Assembly: GCA_937864365.1 (NCBI GenBank)
Contig: CALMJT010000109.1
Coordinates: 1-39,740, forward strand
Length of the DNA stretch: 39,740 bases
From: an uncultured Alteromonadales bacterium
GTDB taxonomy: Bacteria; Pseudomonadota; Gammaproteobacteria; Pseudomonadales; Cellvibrionaceae
Direction: 5' to 3'
This document shows, piece after piece, positions 26,703-34,894 of this stretch; position 1 is the first letter of the stretch, and every line of letters starts with the position of its first letter. The notes below the pieces were generated by a model. It had not been told where the DNA came from and did not search any database. It was given only the letters and a program-made list of their open reading frames with translations. Both the position numbers and the translations under genes were made by a program.

Positions 26703-27818
26703 ATGTCGAACGTATTATTAACACTCAATGCGGGTTCATCGAATTTAAAGTTTTCGGTATACGAATTGCCGGATTTAATTCCGGCCGAGCACGGTAAAAT
26801 TGAATTCGATCGTGAGCATCATAACCCTCTTGAAAAATCCCTTGAGGATTTAATAACACATATAGAAGAAAATCACGGCCACAGAACTATAAAAATGATT
26901 GGTCATCGATTGGTTCATGGTGGCGAAGAGTTTGTTCAACCCATTCGATTAGATGACGCCATTACCGATAAATTGCGTGAGTTGATACCCCTAGCACCGC
27001 TGCACCTACCCGCGGAGCTCTCGGCGGTGGAGTTTATTGCTGGGCACTATTCAGATATTCCACAAGTCGCGTGTTTTGATACGGCCTTTCATGCCACTCA
27101 GTCGCCGTTATATAAACTGTTCGCGCTACCACGCTCGCTGGCCCGAGAAGGCGTTTTGCGCTACGGTTTTCACGGTTTGTCCTATCATTACATCAGTACT
27201 GTCATTGAACAGCATGTGCTGGCCGAGCATCGAGAAAAATTGGTAGTAGCGCATTTAGGCAATGGTGCCAGCATGTGTGCCATGAAGGGTGGTAAAAGTG
27301 TTACCACAACCATGGGCTTTACCGCTCTTGATGGCTTGATGATGGGCACGCGTTGTGGCGAGTTGGACGCTGGAGTGGTTCTGTATCTTGCCCAGGCAAA
27401 GCAACTCGATATTTCTCAGATTGAAACACTGCTTTATAAACAATCTGGTCTTTTAGGTGTGTCAGAAATCAGCAGTGATGTGAGGGAATTAGAGGCTTCA
27501 AACGACGAGCGCGCGAAAGAAGCGTTGGAATTATTTTGTTTTCGTGCCGCCCAAAAACTGGCTGGATTAATTCCGGCACTTAATGGCATTGACGGCATTA
27601 TTTTTACTGGTGGTATTGGCGAAAACAGCGCCTTAGTGCGCGCGAAAATTATCGAAAACCTACAATGGTTAGGTGCTGCTATCGATACCGATAAAAACCA
27701 GCTGAACCAAACGCAAATACATGCAGCCAGCAGCCAGTTAGGTATTTATGTAATTCCAACCAACGAAGAGTGGATGCTGGCTAAGCAGACCTTAACAACC
27801 ATTGGCGAACAATTCTAA
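26703..27818 (+). CDS. ackA: Acetate/propionate kinase
   Basis: 371 residues, about 30 shorter than E. coli AckA but usual for this cluster type. It makes ATP from acetyl (or propionyl/butyryl) phosphate and ADP. ASKHA-fold motifs are visible: LNAGSSNLKFSVYE, GHRLVHGGE, FDTAFHAT, the catalytic loop YGFHGLSYHYIS, HLGNGASMCA, MGTRCGELDAG and FTGGIGENSALVR. The MGTR segment has CGELD where E. coli has SGDID. It sits 8 bases after the MaoC-PTA gene and 9 bases before fabI, so the three form an operon. Confidence 0.95.
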   Translation: MSNVLLTLNAGSSNLKFSVYELPDLIPAEHGKIEFDREHHNPLEKSLEDLITHIEENHGHRTIKMIGHRLVHGGEEFVQPIRLDDAITDKLRELIPLAPLHLPAELSAVEFIAGHYSDIPQVACFDTAFHATQSPLYKLFALPRSLAREGVLRYGFHGLSYHYISTVIEQHVLAEHREKLVVAHLGNGASMCAMKGGKSVTTTMGFTALDGLMMGTRCGELDAGVVLYLAQAKQLDISQIETLLYKQSGLLGVSEISSDVRELEASNDERAKEALELFCFRAAQKLAGLIPALNGIDGIIFTGGIGENSALVRAKIIENLQWLGAAIDTDKNQLNQTQIHAASSQLGIYVIPTNEEWMLAKQTLTTIGEQF

Positions 27819-27827
27819 GAGGGCGAT

Positions 27828-28598
27828 ATGGGCATCATAGATTTAAACGGTAAAAAAGGTTTAGTGGTTGGCATTGCCAACCAAGAATCCATTGCGTGGG
27901 GATGTTCGCAGGCTTTTCGCGGCGCCGGTGCCGATTTGGCTGTTACCTATTTAAATGAAAAAGCCGAAAAATACGTAAGACCCCTGGCCGAGCAATTAAA
28001 TGCGGCGTCAATACTGCCATTGAATGTTACCGACGAATCACAAATGGATACCGTATTTGCAGATATTGAAAAGCGCTGGGGTAAACTCGATTTTATGCTA
28101 CACGCCATCGCCTTTGCGCCCAAAGACGATTTGCAAGGGCGCGTGGTTGACAGCAGTTGTGCGGGCTTTTTGCAGGCTATGGACATTTCTTGTCATTCCT
28201 TTATTCGCATGGCTAAACGTGCAGAACCCTTAATGAAAGACGGTGGAAGTTTATTGACGGTAACCTATTACGGTTCTGAGAAGGTGGTAAATCACTACAA
28301 TTTAATGGGCCCCGTTAAAGCTGCTTTAGAATCAACGGTGCGCTATTTGGCCGCTGAGTTGGGTAAAAATAACATTCGAGTTAATGCTATTTCTCCGGGG
28401 CCTATTCATACTCGCGCCGCGTCGGGTATTGAAAAGTTCGACAGTTTATTAACCGAGTTTGTCAATAAATCGCCTTTGCATAAACCTCTTAATTTAGACG
28501 ATATCGGCTCATTCGCGGCGTTCTTAGTAAGCGATGGCGCTAAGGCTGTGACCGGCGGCATACATTATATTGATGGTGGTTACGAGATCGTCGATTAA
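27828..28598 (+). CDS. fabI: Enoyl-[acyl-carrier-protein] reductase, FabI type
   Basis: 256 residues, the usual length. It reduces enoyl-ACP with NAD(P)H in fatty acid synthesis. The Rossmann start GLVVGIANQESIAWG, the FabI catalytic set Tyr147, Tyr157 and Lys164 in TYYGSEKVVNHYNLMGPVKA, and the SPGPIHTRAASGI substrate loop are present. It has a good ribosome site (AGAGGGCG). The pta-ackA-fabI order is also known from a phosphate-starvation operon in Sinorhizobium. In such clusters FabI is probably an extra, condition-specific copy, so another housekeeping reductase may exist elsewhere. Confidence 0.95.
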   Translation: MGIIDLNGKKGLVVGIANQESIAWGCSQAFRGAGADLAVTYLNEKAEKYVRPLAEQLNAASILPLNVTDESQMDTVFADIEKRWGKLDFMLHAIAFAPKDDLQGRVVDSSCAGFLQAMDISCHSFIRMAKRAEPLMKDGGSLLTVTYYGSEKVVNHYNLMGPVKAALESTVRYLAAELGKNNIRVNAISPGPIHTRAASGIEKFDSLLTEFVNKSPLHKPLNLDDIGSFAAFLVSDGAKAVTGGIHYIDGGYEIVD

Positions 28599-28600
28599 AT

Positions 28601-28751
28601 AGAAAGATCCCCGATTAATTGAAGGAAGATTTAATCAGGGATGCGCAGCCAACTTCTAGGCCTGTAAGAGCTTGGAATTGTTAAAAATTTGGAACTCGCG
28701 TTTTTAATCTCTGCACTCTGATTACGTCATGGATGAGTTAATCAGAGATTT
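28601..28751 (+). repeat. Dispersed ~151-bp hairpin repeat, copy G (divergent)
   Basis: The left end is degenerate (GAAAGATCCCCGATTAATTG). The middle keeps AGGGATGCGCAGCC and CTTGGAATTG. The right end is well kept: CTCTGATTACGTCATGG and ATGAGTTAATCAGAGATTTC. It fills the gap between convergent fabI and the NTF2-like gene, ending directly against that gene's stop codon, so its closing hairpin may act as the shared transcript end. Confidence 0.75.
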
Positions 28752-29228
28752 CTATTGTTGGATTTCGGTTTTTCCACTCAAATCTGTAATGAGTACGGCG
28801 CCGTTAAATAATCCAAATTTCACTTGTTCGAAGGATTTGGATTTAATTTTAAATTGCCCAGGTATCTCTATAGATTCGTAGACGATATCGGTTGCGGTAG
28901 CGGTTTTTTGATCCTTACTAATTTCAATTTGAATATCTTTGACATCATATTTAAATTCGGCGGGTAAACTCCAGCCATCACGCAATAAAGCACTGTATTC
29001 TGCAACGCTCAAAACCTGTGTACCGCCAAGTTCGGTTGGAAAATTCAGAGTGATTTTAGCGTCTGTACTAAAATGCTTAATAATAGCCTCGACGTTGTGT
29101 GATTTTGCCGCCGCTTCAACTTCATGAATTATTTTTAGAATGTCTTTTTTGGTAATATTCTCACTTGCGTGTAGATGCAGAGAAATTAGTGCGCAAAAAA
29201 CAAAGGTTATATATTGCATAGCTCTCAT
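28752..29228 (-). CDS. Secreted NTF2-like (SnoaL/DUF4440-type) protein
   Basis: 158 residues. A signal peptide (MRAMQYITFVFCALISLHLHASE, cleavage likely after HAS) is followed by a single small domain. The pattern is of the NTF2-like fold: helix ILKIIHEVEAAAKSHNVEAIIKHFSTDAKI, then strands with TATATDIVYESIEIPGQFKIKSKSFEQVKF. No catalytic residues are evident and the function is unknown. It has a good ribosome site (AGAGGA, spacing 8) and lies 36 bases downstream of the large TPR gene on the same strand. The two may be co-transcribed. Confidence 0.8.
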   Translation of the reverse strand: MRAMQYITFVFCALISLHLHASENITKKDILKIIHEVEAAAKSHNVEAIIKHFSTDAKITLNFPTELGGTQVLSVAEYSALLRDGWSLPAEFKYDVKDIQIEISKDQKTATATDIVYESIEIPGQFKIKSKSFEQVKFGLFNGAVLITDLSGKTEIQQ

Positions 29229-29264
29229 GTTTTTATCCTCTATGTAACGGTCTTTTAACGTTAA

Positions 29265-32200
29265 TTAAAAATGATTGCCCAGCCTCCATCGCCAATACCA
29301 CGATATTGGTGCGGTACTGGTGATTTTCGACTCTAGATAGCGGCGGGCGTGTTCTTTAATCATTACAGCAGCGCTGGCGCCCGTTATATTTTGGTAGTTG
29401 GCTTGAGCATTTCTAAGTAAATGGCTGATACTGCTAAATGTAGATTCTAGATTACCGTTGTCTACTTTTTCAATTGCGTGCAACAATGTGTAAATGTATT
29501 GGCTGTAGCTGCTTAAATAAGAATAATCGACATTATCCAATTGCGAATAATCAACAGTTTTACCTTCCAAAACGTCAAACAATAATATCCAACACAGAAT
29601 ATCCTCGTAGAAGTCATCTCGCTCCAATTGTGCCGACTCGCGAATAATGGCTTTGCCGGTTTGCCATTGGTTGGTGTGTAATTCTGATAATCCGTAAATA
29701 TAAAGTGTTCGCGCGCTTATTTCTGAAAACTTCTTATAATCCCTCATCCATTGTTTGCACGAGTACCATTGATCCATTCGCGCATACAGCTCACCGAGAA
29801 GGCTCCAATTTGTAGCGTCGTCGGCAAAAGCTTGATTAAATTGAGTTAGGATTTTTTCGGGCACTGAAGACAAGTTTGATATTTTGTATCTAAGATAGCC
29901 TTCCAGAACTCTGTGATCAAAGTCCGACAGTATTGGTCTTTTAGGGAGATTTTTCTCGAAAGCCGAAAGCCCTTTAGACTTTATTGTACCATCGGCCCAG
30001 AGCACACCCGCATCGGCGGCGATATCCAAGTTGTTATGAACTCGATTCTCTATGACCGTAATCGCTGCATCTTGAAGTTTTAAGGAGTTAAGATCATTCC
30101 ACGTGTTACTCAGATAATAATAACTGCAACGTGTATTGCCGAGTAATTTGTCCCAGCAGCTTAATGCATCAAATTCAGTTGGTTCATAGGTTGCTAATCT
30201 GATAGCGGCCCATAAAAAGCAGGGTTGTTCTGTCATATTCACAGCGTTGGCAAGCATATCTCTCAGGACCGCTATCCAATGCTTTTTATTAGATTCTAAT
30301 TCTTCTTTTGGCTGCGTGTTGTTCTCAGATGTTAGAGCCTTTAATTGATCAAAACAGAACGAACTGTAGTTTTCAAAAATATAGCCGCTGGTGCGATTTA
30401 GCTCCAACGCATGTTGGTAATATTTTTCAACGGTTTGTGCTTGCGCCGAAGTTCGATTTAATAAAACCCCAATGTAGGCGATATTCTCGGCTTCTGTTCT
30501 GATCAAATCAGAATATTTATCGGCACAAAAGACGGCCTTTTGAGTGTTTTTTTCGTTACTGTAGAACGTAAGTAATACTTCCCAAGCGCGTCTGTGGCTG
30601 GGATTTTTTGATAATAGATCTTCTAAAATCGCAAAAGCTAAATCGGGTTGTTTGGTTTGGTAGTTTAATTGCGCACGTATTATTTGAATGTCGGCCAGCT
30701 GGTTTTCTCGCCAATATTCTTGTTCTATAAATTGCTGTGCTTGTTCTATGTAATCTTTATTAATTAATTCTTCGCAATAGCGTATGGCGACGTCTGCGTT
30801 GTGAGGATAGCGTTGAAGAAAATCACGTAATATATCCAGCTTAGCGTCGATGTTTTTTTCAATATTCGCTTGTGATAACGCCAATTGTGTGGAGCCGGGC
30901 CGGCTTTTTCTGACCTCGGTGAGTTTGTTTTGAATTTTCACCAATTCGGCATTGTTTTCGGCAAGCAAGGCCAGTTTTTGCCAGGCCCACGCGTATTCTG
31001 GTTCTATTTCAAGTGCTTGATGCAGTTTTTCGCAGGCAATTTGCTTTTGTTGATTTTGCAAATAAATATCAGCAAGGTATGCATAACTGGGGTAATCGTG
31101 CGGTTGGCGTTTTAAGTGATTTTCTAACAGATCAATGGCCTTACTGATACGATCTGTGGCCAGCAAAACATCGGATAATAAATTAATAGCAGATGCATAC
31201 AATGGATTGACAATGAGAGCTTGGTTTAAATAGGCTTCAGCTTCTGTGAGATTGTTAATTTCAACACAAGATTCTGCGGCTAAATAAAACACGGTGCTGT
31301 TTAGTGGAAAGCGTTCAGTTGCCGAATTTAAGAGCTCAAGCGCTAATGATTGTTCTCCGGTTTTTACGCGAAAGCGTGCATTCGCAATCCAAACTTGCCA
31401 CAGATCTGGTCTTTCGTTTAGGGCTTGTTTTAAAAATAACGCAATTTCTTTGTAATCTAGGTAATTTAAGGCTAATTCTAAATAACGAAGTACACCGTAA
31501 CCTTCTGTAGTTTGCGTCATCAATTGAGTCAAAATAAACGTGAAGGATTCTTTTTCTTCCGTTTGAGTTCGGCACGTAGCTAAGAGTAAATCAAAGGCCT
31601 CGGTTTCGTCTGCGGACAGTTCAATGGCTTTTTTAAGGGCTTGTTGCGCTTGTTCGTAAGTGAGTTGTTGTAAATACACTCTGCCCAGTTGCACATAGTT
31701 ATAGGCCCTTTGCGGTGCAACCTTAACGGCTTCTTGGGCGTATAATAGCGCTTGGTTTAAATCGTTATTGTCAACATAAAGCTGCGATAATTCGATATAC
31801 GCCCAAGGGTCTTCTGGGTGTTTTTGAGTAATGGTGCTGAGTATTTCGCGTCTCTGTTCATGGTCTATTTTATCGATTATTTGATAGCCGGTCGCCAAGA
31901 CTCCTAGATTGTCGGGGAATGACTTTAGCAGTTCATTCACGAATATTTTTACGTCCGCGCTTTTACCCTGGTTTTTTAGCAATGTTATTTTATTGAGATA
32001 GGCTTTTCGATTTAATGGCTCGTAAACGAGAAGTTCATCGATGGCTTTTAAGGCACCGTCATAGTCGTGAATAAATGTGTAGTAGGCTCCAAGGGTTTGC
32101 AAATATTCTAAACGGTTTGCAACAGGTTCGGCTTTTTTAAGAAGTTCAAGACATTCTCTGTGTTGACCAACTTGCAGGTGTTTTTCTGCTGCTTGAATTA

Positions 32201-34364
32201 GTAAATATCCATCACCGGGTCGCGCTACAACGGCTTTGTTCAGTATTTCCAAACCATCTTGTTCGCGGTTTATGGCCGCGAGTGCGGAATATAAAGACAA
32301 GGCCGGGCCGGACGATTTATGCTGAAATTGATCGAATCTGGACTGCAAAAAATCCAATGCGGTTTGAGTCTTTTTTAATTTTTGCGCGGTCACAAAATAA
32401 TTGTGAGCGTATTGTTCTTGCTTATCTTCAAGGCAGGTCGCTAATCGAAAGGCTTCACAGGCGAGCTCTTTTTGGTCGCTCTCCCAAAATAAACTGGCGC
32501 AGGTGGTAAGTATATTCGCTTGAGCGCCGTAGTATTTTAATAATTTTTGCGCGGATTTTTCGGCGTCTTTTCGGTAGCGTGCGTCGCGGCGGAAATATTC
32601 CAAATACTGATTTAATATCAAATAATGACAGTTTGCTTGTTGAGTGTAAGGCTCTAGGAATTTTAAAAGCTCCTGGGTGCCTTTTAAATAAGCGATATTT
32701 CCTGCTTTTGCTAAAATTAAATTAACATCGTTTGGATATCGCTCAAGCAATTGATCGTTGATGATGCTTAACTTTTTATCGTCAAAATCGTAACTCGCTA
32801 AAGCTCTTTTGGCAAATAAAGTGAGTCGATGCTCGGCATCAATGGTCAGCATTTTTCGATAGGCTTGGTAGGCATTCGCGCGTTGGTGATTATCTAACGC
32901 CAATTTTAATTCAAAATAATGGTCGTATAACTCCGAAGCTGGCAGCGTTATATTTTCGATTCGCGAATATAGTTCCGGTGGAATCATTACCATGCAGCGC
33001 GGCCCGCTTGATGCATAATAATCCTCAGTTATACCAATAAGCGTTTCTCGTAAACGTGGATAATTTGGGTCGCGAATAATATAGGTTTCGGTGGCTTCAT
33101 CGTAACCAACCAATACTTGAAGGTGTCCCATTCCAGGTTCAACGGTGCAAAATAAAAAGGGTATTTGGGCATCAATCAGTTTTACTGCGGTTTCGCGATT
33201 TAATTCGAATTCTTTAACCAGCCAACCCTGATCTCTTGCCCAGCGGCGCTCGTCAATATCGGGTGTGCCTGCGTAGCAAATTTCATCAATGACATCTTGT
33301 TGTTTGACGTTTGCGCCAAAATAATTGGCAACTGTTGTTAAGCTTGCCGGGGCACAGGTTAAATAGTTCTGGCGCTCGTAAGGGGTTTCTAAAACGGTGC
33401 GGTTGCCCGCTTGACGCTGTTGCGTGTTTTGTGAATTCGCTTTAATTCTTTCAGAAATGGTTTGGGTAAATAAATGTACGGGGCTGAGATATTTAATAGC
33501 GTCTTCGTATTTTTGTTGAGCACATAATAAATCAGCCTCGATTTGATCGACGAAATTTTGCCAATATTGTGGCGGATTCAAAACAAATGTTTTTAATAGG
33601 GTTAAGGCGTGTTCCGCTTTTGAATATTTTTTTTGTTCGATGTACAAATAAATGAGTTGTGAAAACGTGGAGAACGATTGCATGCGCACCTGCATATCAC
33701 TGGTTATTACCGCGTTTTCAAGCAAGCTAGTGGCGGAATTGCTGTCACCCAGTTGATGATAAATGTGCGCGGCGAACTGAATGGCAGGTCGATAGTTGGG
33801 TTCTACGGCGAGCAGGTTTTTGCAAATAGCGAGAGCTTCGCTGGGTAAATCGGCGTCGAGTTTAAGGTACGCACGACTCACCTTCGACCACCGACTGATG
33901 TCGAATTTTTCGGCGGTATCTAGCGCCTCTTCGGCGCCGGTGAAATCGCGATAGGTTGCCAATAGCTCGGCTTGGGTTATCCACAGGTCGCCGCGGATTT
34001 TATTGGGTAAATCGGCGTTGTGCAGGTGCTCTTTCACTTCTAAAAGTGCTTGCCAATGACTGCCTCTACGACGTAGATGGTGGTAATAGAAATCCGCCAG
34101 TACGTCGGGTTTATTCAGGCGTCGCCAACTACGCCAAAACAGGGCGGAGGCGTCTCGGGTTAAACCTAGGTTCGATAACGCTTTAATGGCGAGTGCTAGG
34201 TTTTCTGGGTCATGGCACTGGTTTATGTGGCCGTAGAGTTGGCGCAGGTTGGTCAGCAGTAATTGCATTGAACCCTGTTCAAATAGCCGCTTTTGACTGA
34301 TGTAGAAATCGTGGTTATCGCCGTGATTACTGTGAGTCGCTCGTGTTGGGTCAGAAGGGTTCAT
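29265..34364 (-). CDS. Giant TPR protein with an embedded C39-like papain-fold peptidase domain
   Basis: 1699 residues with no signal peptide or membrane span, so it is probably cytoplasmic. Residues about 25-315 are TPR-like helical repeats. Residues about 325-465 are a C39-type peptidase domain with Cys337 (YLTCAPASLTTVANYFG), His414 (GMGHLQVLVGYD) and Asp432 (IIRDPNYP) in the right order and spacing. From about 480 to the end come many TPR units (for example PWAYIELSQLYVDNNDLNQALLYAQEAVK, shown here as pieces PWAYIELSQLY and NDLNQALLYAQEAV). C39 domains usually trim double-glycine leader peptides in ABC exporters; here no ABC or membrane part is present. The domain could cut an unknown peptide or only bind it. 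No obvious Shine-Dalgarno site precedes the ATG. Confidence 0.85.
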   Translation of the reverse strand: MNPSDPTRATHSNHGDNHDFYISQKRLFEQGSMQLLLTNLRQLYGHINQCHDPENLALAIKALSNLGLTRDASALFWRSWRRLNKPDVLADFYYHHLRRRGSHWQALLEVKEHLHNADLPNKIRGDLWITQAELLATYRDFTGAEEALDTAEKFDISRWSKVSRAYLKLDADLPSEALAICKNLLAVEPNYRPAIQFAAHIYHQLGDSNSATSLLENAVITSDMQVRMQSFSTFSQLIYLYIEQKKYSKAEHALTLLKTFVLNPPQYWQNFVDQIEADLLCAQQKYEDAIKYLSPVHLFTQTISERIKANSQNTQQRQAGNRTVLETPYERQNYLTCAPASLTTVANYFGANVKQQDVIDEICYAGTPDIDERRWARDQGWLVKEFELNRETAVKLIDAQIPFLFCTVEPGMGHLQVLVGYDEATETYIIRDPNYPRLRETLIGITEDYYASSGPRCMVMIPPELYSRIENITLPASELYDHYFELKLALDNHQRANAYQAYRKMLTIDAEHRLTLFAKRALASYDFDDKKLSIINDQLLERYPNDVNLILAKAGNIAYLKGTQELLKFLEPYTQQANCHYLILNQYLEYFRRDARYRKDAEKSAQKLLKYYGAQANILTTCASLFWESDQKELACEAFRLATCLEDKQEQYAHNYFVTAQKLKKTQTALDFLQSRFDQFQHKSSGPALSLYSALAAINREQDGLEILNKAVVARPGDGYLLIQAAEKHLQVGQHRECLELLKKAEPVANRLEYLQTLGAYYTFIHDYDGALKAIDELLVYEPLNRKAYLNKITLLKNQGKSADVKIFVNELLKSFPDNLGVLATGYQIIDKIDHEQRREILSTITQKHPEDPWAYIELSQLYVDNNDLNQALLYAQEAVKVAPQRAYNYVQLGRVYLQQLTYEQAQQALKKAIELSADETEAFDLLLATCRTQTEEKESFTFILTQLMTQTTEGYGVLRYLELALNYLDYKEIALFLKQALNERPDLWQVWIANARFRVKTGEQSLALELLNSATERFPLNSTVFYLAAESCVEINNLTEAEAYLNQALIVNPLYASAINLLSDVLLATDRISKAIDLLENHLKRQPHDYPSYAYLADIYLQNQQKQIACEKLHQALEIEPEYAWAWQKLALLAENNAELVKIQNKLTEVRKSRPGSTQLALSQANIEKNIDAKLDILRDFLQRYPHNADVAIRYCEELINKDYIEQAQQFIEQEYWRENQLADIQIIRAQLNYQTKQPDLAFAILEDLLSKNPSHRRAWEVLLTFYSNEKNTQKAVFCADKYSDLIRTEAENIAYIGVLLNRTSAQAQTVEKYYQHALELNRTSGYIFENYSSFCFDQLKALTSENNTQPKEELESNKKHWIAVLRDMLANAVNMTEQPCFLWAAIRLATYEPTEFDALSCWDKLLGNTRCSYYYLSNTWNDLNSLKLQDAAITVIENRVHNNLDIAADAGVLWADGTIKSKGLSAFEKNLPKRPILSDFDHRVLEGYLRYKISNLSSVPEKILTQFNQAFADDATNWSLLGELYARMDQWYSCKQWMRDYKKFSEISARTLYIYGLSELHTNQWQTGKAIIRESAQLERDDFYEDILCWILLFDVLEGKTVDYSQLDNVDYSYLSSYSQYIYTLLHAIEKVDNGNLESTFSSISHLLRNAQANYQNITGASAAVMIKEHARRYLESKITSTAPISWYWRWRLGNHF

Positions 34365-34440
34365 AGTACATCTAATGCTTAATGTTTGATCGTATTTGAC
34401 TGAGTTAGCCAGTTAAGGTTATTTCAATATTAAAAGCTTA

Positions 34441-34591
34441 GGAAACTCTGATTAACCGAGAGCTTCCAGTGTTGCAAGGATGTCTCGCCAATTTCAATAA
34501 CGGTAAGTGATTGAAATTGTCAGGAAATCGGAAATCGCATTGTCAATTTCTGTCGTCTGATTAATTCATAGAGGAGTTAATCAGAAGTTTC
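34441..34591 (+). repeat. Dispersed 151-bp hairpin repeat, copy F (complete)
   Basis: The best plus-strand copy: GGAAACTCTGATTAACCGAG at the left and GAGTTAATCAGAAGTTTC at the right. Inside are CAATTTCA/TGAAATTG around GGTAAGTGAT, then GAAATCGCATTGTCAATTTC, then the closing hairpin CTGATTAATTCA. Its length of 151 bp equals copies D and E. The flanks share TTA/TTAG only loosely. Confidence 0.88.
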
Positions 34592-34784
34592 TTTAGTCTG
34601 CTTTGTTATTAAAATCGTTTGGTTGCGTCTATTGTGCTTGCAGACCGTGTTTTCGTCTCATCTGCAACGTGTATCCATACTCATTAGTGACACTGTTTTA
34701 ACAGCCGTGGTTATGCCCTGCATTTACCATACTCAATATGCGGTTTAAAACGCATAAAAAATTGTGAAACAACTCATTCAGAAG

Positions 34785-34814
34785 TTGTCACAAATCCGAT
34801 GGTTGAGGGTTAAT
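34785..34814 (+). promoter_or_regulatory. Possible sigma-70 promoter for the M20 peptidase gene
   Basis: TTGTCA (34785-34790) and GTTAAT (34809-34814) with an 18-base spacer match the -35 and -10 boxes at 5 and 4 of 6 positions. The -35 overlaps a bulged palindrome (34762-34793) that could be an operator. The match is modest. Confidence 0.3.
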
Positions 34815-34894
34815 TCGTCGGGTTATATTCGAGTAGCATACACATGTTATGGCTCTAGGAGCTTTTAGTTTAAACGTGAGATTTTGAGAGTTTT

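Larger units (their letters stand above)
34365..34894. other. Divergent intergenic region between TPR-C39 and M20 genes
   Basis: 530 bases. It contains copy F of the dispersed repeat (34441-34591). It also holds a bulged palindrome at 34762-34793 (TTGTG, ACAACT / AGTTGT, CACAA) and a possible promoter for the M20 gene just after it. No small gene is convincing. Confidence 0.5.

Noticed and set aside
30308-32509. Several plus-strand frames inside the giant TPR gene
   Set aside because: They are antisense to a continuous, repeat-containing coding region and lack start signals.
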